A stretch of DNA of 64,000 nucleotides from Terriglobia bacterium (GCA_020073465.1 JAIQFC010000005.1:248001-312000); one strand, 5' to 3'. Positions 53,635 through 62,562 are shown, counted from the stretch's first letter. Made by a program: numbers and translations. The notes: generated from the sequence alone by a model not told the origin.

Positions 53635-54027
53635 CGCACTCCTCCTATCACTGAGAACTGAGAACTGTCTTTCTGCATTTCCTGTGCACGTCCTGTGGAC
53701 ATTCCGGCTGCCCACTCTACCAGATTCTTCCCACGCCCTCGCCCTTACTCGAAACCCATCGCGTTCCACGCACCTTACCTCAAGCTCTTTGAGCCTTTTC
53801 TTCATCTGCGTGAATCCGCGAAATCTGCGGCCAAGTTTTTCCTCAACTGCACCAAAAATACTGAATTGACCCCGCGCCGTTTCGCTCGTACATTCTCCTT
53901 CGCCCTCACAGAAAAAATGAACTGGTCATCGCACCGAAGACAGCAATCCGGTCCGAACCAGTGACGGTCAACTCACTCAACATATCAATAGTCGACAATC
54001 AACAACACCTGAACGGTTGGACGCCCC
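53635..54027. other. Gap with short word repeats
   Basis: 53650-53668 holds actgagaactgagaactg; 53805-53830 resembles the ctgcg repeat at 1213. Otherwise no feature; frames here are not credible. Confidence 0.4.
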
Positions 54028-54339
54028 ATGAGAGCAGCCGAGTGGAAGACGTATCGCACCCGCTTCCTGGTCAAAGCCAAGCAACTCAGTTCCAATCTCA
54101 CTTTCACCGACGCTCTCGGCCGTCAGCACTCCGGCCGCAAGGGGGACTACCTCGTGGAATTTTCCGACGGCGTCCTGCGCATCGCACCTCGCCAGATCTT
54201 TGAAGACATTTACGTTCCCATGGCCGTGGACGACGCCAGGCTCCTTCCTCAGCAGGACGAGCCTTCGCGCCTTGGCCGCAAAGTACCCCAACCCTGTCGC
54301 GACCGCCGCCCCGTCAGCAATCGCATGGGCCTGATGTGA
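54028..54339 (+). CDS. Small protein, unknown
   Basis: 103 residues; the first 65 (EWKTYRTRFLVKAKQLSSNLTFTDALGRQHS, GDYLVEFSDGVLRIAP) look like a folded, mainly beta, domain and recall short Acidobacterial proteins. The last third (RLGRKVPQPCRDRRPVSNRMG) is basic and low quality. A minus-strand frame of 243 residues overlaps it and was judged a shadow. Confidence 0.5.
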   Translation: MRAAEWKTYRTRFLVKAKQLSSNLTFTDALGRQHSGRKGDYLVEFSDGVLRIAPRQIFEDIYVPMAVDDARLLPQQDEPSRLGRKVPQPCRDRRPVSNRMGLM

Positions 54340-54383
54340 GGCTGCTGAAAATGGCAGGAAAGGACAAGACCCAGCCGAGCCGC

Positions 54384-54480
54384 CCGTCCCGTAGGGACGA
54401 TCGACAATAGCCCGCCACTTCCAGTGGCGGGAACCGAAAGACCAACAAAAACCAAGCGTCCCATAGGGACGCTTGAAAAG
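54384..54480. repeat. Three-hairpin repeat, opposite orientation, copy 1
   Basis: gtcccgtagggac, tagcccgccacttccagtgg(cggg) and gcgtcccatagggacgc. Stem two is the reverse-complement form of the cccagnac...gtnctggg stem in other copies. Confidence 0.85.
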
Positions 54481-54895
54481 CCACACCAGACCTCTTGAAT
54501 TGAATAACGGCGTTTCAGTTCCGCCGAAGCGCAATATGCAGCCCAGAAGAACAATTGATCCAGCCCACAGAGGGACGAACGACACGATTCTGCACCCAAT
54601 GAAGTGGTTCCAAAATGGGAAACTGCGCTCCCTCCAGGCCGCCTGCCCCAAACGCCACTTCCACCCGTTGTGGAAAACGAGTCCCGACCCGCGCACCAAG
54701 CCCGTCATTGCTAGGGATACAACCTATGGTATTTCCCTATTGACAGCCACAATAAGCGGGAGTAAGTTTGCAATCCCAGACAGCGAATTTCACCTCACGG
54801 GAATGGGGCGAAATCCGCAAACGGAAGTGAGCAGTCAGAAGGAAACGCGGACCGCGCCGAGCCAGAGGTGACCCGGCGCTTCTGCATAGCAAGGC
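54481..54895. other. Long gap without a convincing gene
   Basis: A 132-residue plus-strand frame here (54473-54871) has no domain character and spans repeat; it is not annotated. No other feature. Confidence 0.4.
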
Positions 54896-54904
54896 TCAGA
54901 CTTT

Positions 54905-54970
54905 CGGGCGCCCAGACTTATGATCCGGAGACTTGGATCATAAGGCCGGCGGCCCGAAAGCCTGAACCAA
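54905..54970. repeat. Nested palindrome ctttcgggcgcc ... ggcggcccgaaag
   Basis: Outer arms ctttcgggcgcc / ggcggcccgaaag enclose inner arms cttatgatcc / ggatcataag. Followed by gaagcccgaa word repeats to about 55160 (see the similar words at 27785). Confidence 0.7.
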
Positions 54971-55004
54971 GGCCAAGGTCAGGCAGACGCAGCTTCAGCC
55001 CTAG

Positions 55005-55160
55005 CTGAAGCCCGAAGGCCGAAGCCCGAAGCCCGCTTTTTGTGCGGTGGCCGTTCCGCCGATCCTCCCCCGGCGGTGCGACAACTCATTGAAAAACAGC
55101 TATTTGTACGTGCTGGCGTTTCAGCTTTTGCCGAAGCCCGAAAGCTGAGACCCGAAGCCG
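55005..55160. repeat. gaagcccgaagcccg word repeat
   Basis: Words cttcagccctagctgaagcc, gaagcccgaagcccgc and gaagcccgaaagctgag, partly complementary. Confidence 0.65.
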
Positions 55161-55178
55161 CTTTTTAGGAGCCCCGTA

Positions 55179-56054
55179 ATGGAAGCTTTGACCCGTCTCG
55201 TCTCCGAATCTTTGGCGCGCTACGGCCTGGATCGCCCGGTGGACTACCGCCGCCTGCAGTGGTCGCACTGGTTCCGTTGCGAATCGCTCCACAGCCTTCT
55301 GTGCGTTCCCAGCAAGCCCGGCGTCTTCGCCCTCGCCGAAGAGATCATGGAGTTCGGCCCGTCGGCGCTTCACGGGGTCGGCAACAATCATGTGGGAACA
55401 GCCGCCCCCGGCTGTCCGGCCGAGCAAAGCTCGGCTGGCTCTGTTCGTGAATCCGGACACAACGAGTCGTCAACGCTGGAGTCCCTTCAGGGACGGAATT
55501 CATTAGCCCAGCACGCAAGTGCTGGGTCAGATCGGCGGGTGGAGCGAGTCCCGGAGGGACGGCACACTGACAATTCCCGCCGCATGCTCGCTGTCGTCCA
55601 GTTTGGCGAAGACGACGACATGGCCTTCGTCCTCGATCGCCTGTTGTCCCGCGACAATCCGTTGCGTGCCCGCCTGCTCTCGGGACGCTGCTTCGTTCGC
55701 TACGTCGTCATCGAGGACCAATCCCAGCGCCGCAGCATCTGCAACGCCCTGAATCAATGGATGGTTTCCTCTGGGGAAAAAGCCTCCGGAATCGGCGCCC
55801 ACTTCGCCTCGTCGCTCGAACTGAGTGTGGCCCGCGAAGACCGTGTGGGGCGGACACTCTTGTCCACCAGCCCGGGCACAGACCGTGTGGCCGCGGCCGA
55901 CGCGCCCGCGAGTACCTGCGCCACGCCGTCGCAGCAGGCCGAACTCGATCTCAACCCGGCCCCGGAGTCTCCTGAGCCACAATCGGCGTCGCATCTCGAT
56001 TCCGGAGCCGCCACCAATATTCACTGTCCCCAGCCCCTGCCCTCCGGCTTCTAA
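55179..56054 (+). CDS. Unknown protein interrupted in frame by intergenic repeats
   Basis: 291 residues. Two blocks look like one conserved protein: residues 1-65 (SLARYGLDRPVDYRRLQWSHW, VFALAEEIMEFGP) and 133-212 (MLAVVQFGEDDDMAFVLDRLL, GRCFVRYVVIEDQSQRRS). Between them, residues about 70-131 translate palindromic repeats identical in style to those at 7254, 54384 and 56138. The C-terminus beyond residue 220 also contains a gtgtggggcggacactct repeat and is low complexity. The frame has survived. I do not recognise the family; the two conserved blocks recall an Acidobacterial protein without known function. Confidence 0.55.
   Translation: MEALTRLVSESLARYGLDRPVDYRRLQWSHWFRCESLHSLLCVPSKPGVFALAEEIMEFGPSALHGVGNNHVGTAAPGCPAEQSSAGSVRESGHNESSTLESLQGRNSLAQHASAGSDRRVERVPEGRHTDNSRRMLAVVQFGEDDDMAFVLDRLLSRDNPLRARLLSGRCFVRYVVIEDQSQRRSICNALNQWMVSSGEKASGIGAHFASSLELSVAREDRVGRTLLSTSPGTDRVAAADAPASTCATPSQQAELDLNPAPESPEPQSASHLDSGAATNIHCPQPLPSGF
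55389..55575. repeat. Repeat insertion inside the gene at 55179
   Basis: Contains acagccgcccccggctgtcc and gccgagcaaagctcggc (as at 7254), then gtcccttcagggac, tagcccagcacgcaagtgct(ggg) and gtcccggagggac (the three-hairpin element at 55480-55563). Confidence 0.85.
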
Positions 56055-56137
56055 AGGTGGAGGGATATTCGGCGGCGCCGAGGCGCTGCCTCGATGTTCT
56101 TTGTCATACAACTTTCGTAGACGGGATAACGAAGAAC

Positions 56138-56236
56138 TCGTCCCGAAGGGACGGCTGAAAATAGCCCGCCACTTCAAGTGGCGGGAAAGTTGAAAGCAAC
56201 AACGCGTCGCGTCCCGTAGGGACGCTTGAAAGGCAG
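56138..56236. repeat. Three-hairpin repeat, opposite orientation, copy 2
   Basis: gtcccgaagggac, tagcccgccacttcaagtgg(cggg) and gcgtcccgtagggacgc. About 90 percent identical by eye to 54384-54480 and in the same orientation. Confidence 0.85.
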
Positions 56237-56279
56237 CATTAGGTTTCTCGTTGAGCGCCGTGAACGCATGCAGCACCGT

Positions 56280-56370
56280 GGAAGAGCGGCGCTTCAGCGC
56301 CGCGTTAGAAGCAGGCACGAAAATGAATTACGCCTTTAGCCGCTGATGTGTCAGCGGCGGGAAGGTAACA
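56280..56370. repeat. gcggcgcttcagcgccgc and related palindromes
   Basis: gcggcgcttcagcgccgc at 56286-56303 and tagccgctgatgtgtcagcggc at 56338-56359 are two hairpins. They occupy the gap before the next gene. Confidence 0.7.
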
Positions 56371-56385
56371 CGGAGGTTTCAGTCT

Positions 56386-56637
56386 ATGAAGATCGATGGA
56401 ACAGAAGTTAATCAGTATGGTTGTCCGACGGAGGCCGCACGGGCCTATCAACAAATGAGGCGTGAATGCCCGACCGCTATGGTTCAGGAGCAACCGCGGC
56501 TTCCCGGCGCTAGGCCCGCTTACGCAATCATGGGAACCATGCAAGGAAGAGTAGTCCGGTTGTCTTTGGATATGCCCTACGAGGGGACAGCCTGGATCAA
56601 TGCAAACTCCCAACTACGTTCCAAGATCGGCTTGTAA
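56386..56637 (+). CDS. Small protein, unknown
   Basis: 83 residues. ggaggtttcagtct precedes the ATG with good spacing. MKIDGTEVNQYGCPTEAARAYQQM and GTMQGRVVRLSLDMPYEGTAW are not recognised as a known domain. The frame has sensible composition, lacks repeats, and is bounded by repeats on both sides. Confidence 0.5.
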   Translation: MKIDGTEVNQYGCPTEAARAYQQMRRECPTAMVQEQPRLPGARPAYAIMGTMQGRVVRLSLDMPYEGTAWINANSQLRSKIGL

Positions 56638-56649
56638 GCTGAAAAGAAA

Positions 56650-56670
56650 TACCAGCCCCGAAGGGGCGAA
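56650..56670. repeat. cagccccgaaggggcgaaaga hairpin
   Basis: A short palindrome ccagccccgaaggggcgaaag. A matching half in reverse (tctttcgccccgctggggct) occurs at 7356-7374. Confidence 0.6.
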
Positions 56671-56803
56671 AGAAAACGATCTTTATCAATAATGCTCCAC
56701 CCCCGAGCCAACCAGTTCGGGATCCCCGATTCCCGCATCCCCCCGTCCGGACGCTCGAATCGGCCTGAAGACGCATAGAATCTAATAATGGAGAGAGAGT
56801 GCG

Positions 56804-59800
56804 ATGCCCGAAGTCAAAACTACAAATGAGCCCCAAGTAGCCACGACCGCCACCCCGTCTAGCCCGATGAGCCCTGCCGTTCCGAAGAAGAAGGCCCCCG
56901 GCCTCTCCTTCCGCCGCTTCTTCACCAAGCCCGGCGTCTCTCCCTATAACGAGGTCGAATGGGACCTGCGCCTCGCCCAGATCACCGATGCCCAGGGCAA
57001 CGTGATCTTCGAGCAGAAGGACGTTGAAGTCCCCAAAGACTGGTCGATGACCGCCACCAACATCGTGGCCAGCAAATATCTGCACGGCAAGCTCGGCACC
57101 GCCGAGCGCGAGACCGGAGTCCGCCAACTCGTGGGCCGCGTCGCCGAAACCATCCGCGACTGGGGATTGGCTCAGGGCTACTTCAAGACGCCCGAAGACG
57201 GCGCCACCTTCCACGACGAACTCGTGCATATCCTCATCCGCCAGTATGCCGCCTTCAACTCGCCCGTCTGGTTCAACGTGGGATGCGACCGCATCGAGCC
57301 CAACTCCGATGCCCGCAACTGGCACTGGAACGCGCAGACGCAGCAGGTCGAGTTCGGCGTTACCGGCTACAAGACGCCGCAATGCTCTGCCTGCTTCATC
57401 AACTCGGTGAAGGACTCTCTCGACTCGATCCTCACTCTGGCCAAGACCGAAGGCATGCTGTTCAAGTGGGGAAGCGGCACGGGAACGAATCTCTCTCCGC
57501 TGCGCTCCTCGACGGAAGGTCTGAGCGGCGGCGGCACTGCCAGCGGCCCGCTCAGCTTCATGAAAGGATTCGACGCCTTCGCCGGCGTCATCAAATCCGG
57601 TGGCAAGACCCGCCGCGCCGCCAAGATGGTCATCCTCAACGTCGACCATCCCGACATCGTTGACTTCGTCGAGTGCAAGATGAAGGAAGAAGCCAAGGCG
57701 CACGCGCTGGTCGCCATGGGATACGACGGCTCGCATCCCGACTCCGACGCCTACTCTTCCATCTTCTTCCAGAACGCCAACAACAGCGTTCGTGTCACCG
57801 ACGACTTCATGTACGCCGTAGTCCGCGACACCGACTTTTCCACGAAAGCCGTGCAGGACGGCAGCGTCATGAAGACCTACAAGGCCAAAGAACTGCTGAA
57901 GAAGATTTCCGAAGCTACCTGGCACTGCGGTGATCCTGGCATGCAGTACGACACCACGGTCAACCGCTGGCACACTTCGAAGAACACCGCGCGCATCAAC
58001 GCCAGCAATCCCTGCAGCGAATACATGTTCCTCGACGATTCGGCCTGCAACCTCGCCAGCCTGAACCTGCTGAAGTTCGCGCCCAACGGCACTTTCGACG
58101 TGGAAGCCTACCGCCACGCGGTCGACGTGCTGATCACCGCGCAGGAAATCATCGTCGACAACGCCGGCTATCCCACCGAGCAGATCATGCGCAACTCGCA
58201 TGACTACCGCCCCTTGGGCCTCGGCTATGCGAACTTGGGCGCGCTGCTGATGGCCGCCGGCCATCCCTACGACTCTGATGGAGGCCGCGACTACGCCGCC
58301 TGCGTAACCGCCATCATGTGCGGCGAAGCCTACCTGCAGTCGTCGAGAATCGCGGAACAATGCGAGCCCCTGGTTCCGGCAACAGAAGCCACAAGGAAGG
58401 GCCTCGGCGAAACGAATCTCGGATCAAACGTCATGCCCGGCGGAGCCTGCCCCGGCTGGTACATCAACCGCGAACCGTTCCTCGACGTAATCCGCATGCA
58501 CCGCGCGAGCGTCAACAACATCAACAAGGCCAACGTCCCCTCCGCGATCTACGAAGCCAGCAAGCAATGCTGGGACGAAGCCCTCGCCCACGGCCAAAAG
58601 CACGGCTACCGCAACAGCCAGGTCACCGTCCTGGCCCCCACCGGCACCATCGGCTTCATGATGGACTGCGACACTACCGGAGTGGAGCCGGATCTGGCGC
58701 TGGTGAAGTACAAGAAGCTGGTCGGCGGCGGCATGATTAAGATCGTCAACAACACCGTGCCCACCGCGCTGTTCAAGCTGGGGTATGACCACGATCAGGC
58801 CAACGCGATTGTCAGCTACATCGATGCGACCGGCACGATTGAAGGCGCGCCGCACATTAAGGACGAGCATCTGGCGGTGTTTGATTGCTCGTTCAAGCCG
58901 GCGAAGGGGACGCGGGCCATCCACTACATGGGCCATCTGCGGATGATGGCGGCGACGCAGCCGTTCATCTCCGGCGCGATCTCGAAGACCGTCAATCTTC
59001 CCGAGAACGCCACCGTGGAAGACATCATGGAGGCCTACCTGCAGGCCTGGAAGCTGGGGATCAAGGCGGTGGCCATCTACCGCGACGGATGCAAGAAGTC
59101 GCAGCCGCTGTCAGCGGCGGGGACCAAGACTGCTTCCTCCGGAAAGGAAGAGCCCCCGACCCTGGCCCAGCTTCGTGAAGAGGAGAATCTGAACGGGCCT
59201 CCGCGGGCGGTGCGGCACAAGCTGCAGGCGGAGCGCATGTCGGTCACGCACAAGTTCAACATTGGCGGACACGAGGGCTACCTCACCGTCGGCCTCTATC
59301 CCGACGGCAGCCCGGGCGAAATCTTCATCACCATGGCCAAGGAAGGATCGACAGTCAGTGGCCTGATGGACAGCTTCTCCTGCGCCGTGTCCATCGGGTT
59401 GCAGCATGGCGTGCCCTTGAAACTGCTGTGCGAGAAGTTTGAGCACACCCGCTTCGAGCCCAGCGGCTGGAGCAACAATCCCGACATCGGCTATGCCAAG
59501 TCGATCATGGACTACATCTTCCGCTGGCTGCATTCGCGCTTCCTGACCGGACAGCAGCAGATGCTGTTTGACAATCTGCGTCCCAAGTCCTGGCCCGCTT
59601 TGAATGGAGACGGAATCGCCGAGGCGAACGGCTCCTCGGAACAACCGCGAACGGAGAATCGGGAACTGAGATCTGGTTCTCCCGTGCACGCCGCCGACGC
59701 GCTGTCGAGCCTCGTCGACCTGGGCGACGCCCCGACCTGCAGCTTCTGCGGCAGCATCATGACGCGGAATGGGAGCTGCTACCGGTGCATGAGCTGCGGA

Positions 59801-59821
59801 AGTACGAGCGGGTGCTCGTAA
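56804..59821 (+). CDS. nrdJ: Adenosylcobalamin-dependent ribonucleotide reductase
   Basis: Class II RNR, reducing ribonucleotides using the B12-derived radical. 1005 residues. Catalytic Cys motifs: PQCSACFINSV (first active-site Cys) and NASNPCSEYMFLDDSACNLASLN (radical Cys region). FNSPVWFNVG is a typical N-terminal segment. The C-terminal tail after residue 910 holds a zinc-ribbon CSFCG...CYRCMSCG used for re-reduction. Between the domains, RTENRELRSGSPV translates a gaactgaga-type repeat (about 59650-59680). Start supported by ggagagagagtgcg. No riboswitch seen before it. Confidence 0.95.
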   Translation: MPEVKTTNEPQVATTATPSSPMSPAVPKKKAPGLSFRRFFTKPGVSPYNEVEWDLRLAQITDAQGNVIFEQKDVEVPKDWSMTATNIVASKYLHGKLGTAERETGVRQLVGRVAETIRDWGLAQGYFKTPEDGATFHDELVHILIRQYAAFNSPVWFNVGCDRIEPNSDARNWHWNAQTQQVEFGVTGYKTPQCSACFINSVKDSLDSILTLAKTEGMLFKWGSGTGTNLSPLRSSTEGLSGGGTASGPLSFMKGFDAFAGVIKSGGKTRRAAKMVILNVDHPDIVDFVECKMKEEAKAHALVAMGYDGSHPDSDAYSSIFFQNANNSVRVTDDFMYAVVRDTDFSTKAVQDGSVMKTYKAKELLKKISEATWHCGDPGMQYDTTVNRWHTSKNTARINASNPCSEYMFLDDSACNLASLNLLKFAPNGTFDVEAYRHAVDVLITAQEIIVDNAGYPTEQIMRNSHDYRPLGLGYANLGALLMAAGHPYDSDGGRDYAACVTAIMCGEAYLQSSRIAEQCEPLVPATEATRKGLGETNLGSNVMPGGACPGWYINREPFLDVIRMHRASVNNINKANVPSAIYEASKQCWDEALAHGQKHGYRNSQVTVLAPTGTIGFMMDCDTTGVEPDLALVKYKKLVGGGMIKIVNNTVPTALFKLGYDHDQANAIVSYIDATGTIEGAPHIKDEHLAVFDCSFKPAKGTRAIHYMGHLRMMAATQPFISGAISKTVNLPENATVEDIMEAYLQAWKLGIKAVAIYRDGCKKSQPLSAAGTKTASSGKEEPPTLAQLREEENLNGPPRAVRHKLQAERMSVTHKFNIGGHEGYLTVGLYPDGSPGEIFITMAKEGSTVSGLMDSFSCAVSIGLQHGVPLKLLCEKFEHTRFEPSGWSNNPDIGYAKSIMDYIFRWLHSRFLTGQQQMLFDNLRPKSWPALNGDGIAEANGSSEQPRTENRELRSGSPVHAADALSSLVDLGDAPTCSFCGSIMTRNGSCYRCMSCGSTSGCS

Positions 59822-59845
59822 CTAACTTTGTTCGCTGATTTTTGT

Positions 59846-59867
59846 CGGTGCCAAGTAGTTGGCACCG
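59846..59867 (+). terminator. Hairpin after nrdJ
   Basis: cggtgccaa-gtag-ttggcaccg, a 9-bp perfect stem 25 nt after the stop, preceded by a ttttt-type stretch rather than followed by one. Confidence 0.55.
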
Positions 59868-59966
59868 GAAACAAGGGCCCTACAACCAAATTTGAGAGAC
59901 GTACTGTGAAGGGGGTCACGGACGCCGTGGCTCCCTTTTGCTTTCGTAGTCAATGGCGAGGTCCAA

Positions 59967-62054
59967 ATGAAGCTGAAGAGGTTTCGAGTTAAGAAGTTTC
60001 GTTCCGTTCAGGATAGCGGATGGATTGATGCTGACGACGTCACGGCCCTCATTGGAACCAATGAGTCGGGAAAGACAAATCTGCTGATCCCTCTCTGGAA
60101 GCTAAATCCGGCAAAGAACGGAGAGATTAAACCGCTTTCCGACTATCCCCGCAAGGAATATCACGAAATTCGAGCAACGAAGGACAAGCCGGTCTTCATA
60201 ACGGCGGAATTCTGTGTTCAGGAGGATTTGATTTCTCAACTCGTGAAGCTGACCGGTGCTTCGAGATCGGACGTATCCATCGCACGTGTCAGCCGTGACT
60301 TCGATGGAGAACGCAGTGTCCAGTTTCCCAACGCAGCACCATTGCGAGTGGTCGCGGCCGCGGAGGTCAGGGACATGCTGACCAAGGCGCAGGGTGAGAT
60401 CTCGGGACTGGGACCAGCGAATGCTACCGAGGAAGACATTAGGGGCAACATGGTGGCCGCCATCAGCGATGCCGTCGGTTCCTTGGCATCGATGGGGGAC
60501 TCTCTCGATCAGAAGGGACTAAACGATCTTCACGCCCGACTCAGTGCCATCGACACAGCGAAGGGATCTAAGCGCTCCGTGATTACCCCGAGATTTGGGC
60601 AATTGGTGGATGCTATCGCTGAGACAATTACGAAGGTCACGCGCCCGCATCCACAGGATAACGATGAAGCGACAAGCCTAGTCCTTAAGAACCTACCTTC
60701 CTTCGTGTACTACAGCAATTACGGCAATCTCGACTCGGAGATCTACCTGCCGCATGTGATACAGAACATGGTGAGGACGGACCTTGGCGCGAAGGAGGAA
60801 GCCAAGGTCAGGACCTTACGGGTATTGTTTGAGTTCGTGAAGCTCGAACCGAAGGAGATTATGGAACTTGGGAAAGACTTGCCCACCGTTCCTACCCCTC
60901 CCACGCAGGCACAAATCGAGGTGACAGCCGAGCACAAGAAAGAGCGTGACGTATTGCTTCAGTCGGCATCGGCTCAGCTAACGAGCAAGTTCCGCGACTG
61001 GTGGAAACAGGGTACATACCGCTTCCGATTCCAGGCCGATGGTGATCACTTCCGTATTTGGGTCTCCGACGACTTACGTCCCGAGGATATCGAGTTAGAG
61101 AATCGGAGCTCAGGACTTCAGTGGTTCCTTAGCTTTTACCTGATCTTTCTGGTCGAAAGCGGCGAGGCGCACAGCAACGCTATTCTGCTGCTGGATGAAC
61201 CGGGCCTATCCCTCCACCCGCTTGCACAGCGCGACCTTTCCAATTTCTTTGACAACCTCTCGGGGACGAATCAGCTAATCTACACGACACACTCCCCTTT
61301 CATGGTGGATCCCGACCGCCTGGACCGGGTCAAGGCGGTGTATGTCGATGATGAGGGCAACACGCAGTCGTCGCCCAACCTTCGAATTCGGGAAGCGACG
61401 GAGTCCCAGTCGCGCTCTATCTATGCCGTCTATGCGGCGCTTGGTCTCACGGCATCGCAAACCCTCATGTTGGGATGTCAGACCGTTGTGGTCGAGGGAA
61501 CATCGGATCAGATGTATCTCGCCACGATGAAGAACATCCTGATCGCTCGTGGCCTGCTCCGGCCCAAGCGGGAGTACATGTTTCCGCCTGCTGGAGGCGT
61601 CAAAGGGATTCGCGCCCTTGTGGCAGTTCTAATAGGCAAGGATGAGAGTTTGCCTTATGTCATAGTGGATTCCGACTCAGCCGGCCAGACTCTAACGAAG
61701 GCCCTGGCAGGTGATTTGTATGCGGGATCTGCAGAACGGATTCTTGCGATCAAGGATTTCTCTAAGATTGAAGGTTCGGAAGTAGAGGACTTGGTCCCAC
61801 CGCCGGTGATGGCGGGCATGGTGACGAGATTCCTGCGGGTTGCGGCAGAAGACTTCTCTGATGTTCTTGTTGGGGGGAGGCCCATCGTACCTCAGATCGA
61901 AGCCTTTGCCGGCAAGCATGGGATAAAGCTGGAAGTGGGTTGGAAGGTAGAACTGGCCAAGATTTTTGTCGGGAAGATATTGAAGAATCCCGAGGTGATT
62001 GACAAATCCACTGAAGAGAAGTGGCAGGCTTTGTTCGATAAGCTAGAGTCTTAG
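59967..62054 (+). CDS. OLD-family ATPase with TOPRIM nuclease domain
   Basis: 695 residues. ABC/SMC-type ATPase core: Walker A GTNESGKT (30-37), signature-like ENRSSGLQ (379-386), Walker B LLLDEPG (407-413) and H-loop TTHSPFM (His442). A TOPRIM domain follows: VVVEGTSDQMYL with Glu510 and YVIVDSDSAG with Asp568 and Asp570. This is the class 1 OLD arrangement (overcoming lysogenization defect), ATP-regulated nucleases that act in phage exclusion or DNA repair. It stands alone, without the Gabija helicase. GC and codon use are lower than neighbours, suggesting recent transfer. Confidence 0.85.
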   Translation: MKLKRFRVKKFRSVQDSGWIDADDVTALIGTNESGKTNLLIPLWKLNPAKNGEIKPLSDYPRKEYHEIRATKDKPVFITAEFCVQEDLISQLVKLTGASRSDVSIARVSRDFDGERSVQFPNAAPLRVVAAAEVRDMLTKAQGEISGLGPANATEEDIRGNMVAAISDAVGSLASMGDSLDQKGLNDLHARLSAIDTAKGSKRSVITPRFGQLVDAIAETITKVTRPHPQDNDEATSLVLKNLPSFVYYSNYGNLDSEIYLPHVIQNMVRTDLGAKEEAKVRTLRVLFEFVKLEPKEIMELGKDLPTVPTPPTQAQIEVTAEHKKERDVLLQSASAQLTSKFRDWWKQGTYRFRFQADGDHFRIWVSDDLRPEDIELENRSSGLQWFLSFYLIFLVESGEAHSNAILLLDEPGLSLHPLAQRDLSNFFDNLSGTNQLIYTTHSPFMVDPDRLDRVKAVYVDDEGNTQSSPNLRIREATESQSRSIYAVYAALGLTASQTLMLGCQTVVVEGTSDQMYLATMKNILIARGLLRPKREYMFPPAGGVKGIRALVAVLIGKDESLPYVIVDSDSAGQTLTKALAGDLYAGSAERILAIKDFSKIEGSEVEDLVPPPVMAGMVTRFLRVAAEDFSDVLVGGRPIVPQIEAFAGKHGIKLEVGWKVELAKIFVGKILKNPEVIDKSTEEKWQALFDKLES

Positions 62055-62082
62055 CGGTGTTTCTGTCTCCGCGACGAGGCGG

Positions 62083-62290
62083 GCTGGCCCACCCTTGATG
62101 ACTGTGTTTCTGGAATCTCCACTGCTGAGGCTGCCCCATCCTTGCGCTCTTTGCAAGGGTGGGAATTTCGCTCCCTGCGTCCGCCACCGTGCCGTCCCTA
62201 CGGGACTCGGTTCCATTTTATTGGGGGCTTACCCAGGACTGACGTCCTGGGCTATTTTATGTCGCCCCTCCGGGGCTGGGGTGGTTCTGA
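62083..62290. repeat. Left copy of a long direct repeat, includes three-hairpin element
   Basis: Contains ggctggcccacccttgatg, then gccccatccttgcgctcttt and gcaagggtggg, then the three-hairpin unit (gtccctacgggac, cccaggactgacgtcctggg, gcccctccggggc) at 62189-62281. About 80-90 percent matching, with small gaps, to 63277-63480. Confidence 0.85.
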
Positions 62291-62459
62291 TTGCGCGCTC
62301 CTGAAGGACGTATTGACGCGAGGCTGAAGCGTCACTCTTGCGCTTTTTGTCAGGTGAGTCGCCGATCTGCCGTCGGACTTGCATAAAGCTACGGCTGGGG
62401 GGAGAATTTACGCCGTCCAATGGCTTCTTGCGATTGCGACGTGAGGAAGGTAGGTGCTC

Positions 62460-62558
62460 ATGGCAGTAATGAAAAAAGCGCCGGCGTCCGTCAGCCCGAT
62501 TCTCGTCGGGCTCCTGGTTGTCGTGGCTGTCGTGCTGATTTACTTCTTGGCCAGATGA
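62460..62558 (+). CDS. Tiny single-helix membrane protein
   Basis: 32 residues: MAVMKKAPASVSP followed by an uninterrupted hydrophobic segment (ILVGLLVVVAVVLIYFL) and AR. The ATG has gtgaggaaggtagg upstream. It ends four bases before the next gene's ATG. Such single-pass proteins are often real but easily missed. Confidence 0.5.
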   Translation: MAVMKKAPASVSPILVGLLVVVAVVLIYFLAR

Positions 62559-62562
62559 ATCT

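Noticed and set aside
53977..54708. Minus-strand frame of 243 codons
   Set aside because: Crosses a three-hairpin repeat copy and opposes a better small gene; Trp/Ser-rich chance translation.
56638..56803. Cobalamin riboswitch before nrdJ
   Set aside because: No B12-box-like sequence or expected multi-helix arrangement; only a short hairpin repeat is present.
56597..58360. Minus-strand open frame of 587 codons opposite nrdJ
   Set aside because: Antisense to the conserved RNR core; composition (Val/Gly/Arg-rich) is that of a GC-rich shadow frame and no domain is visible.
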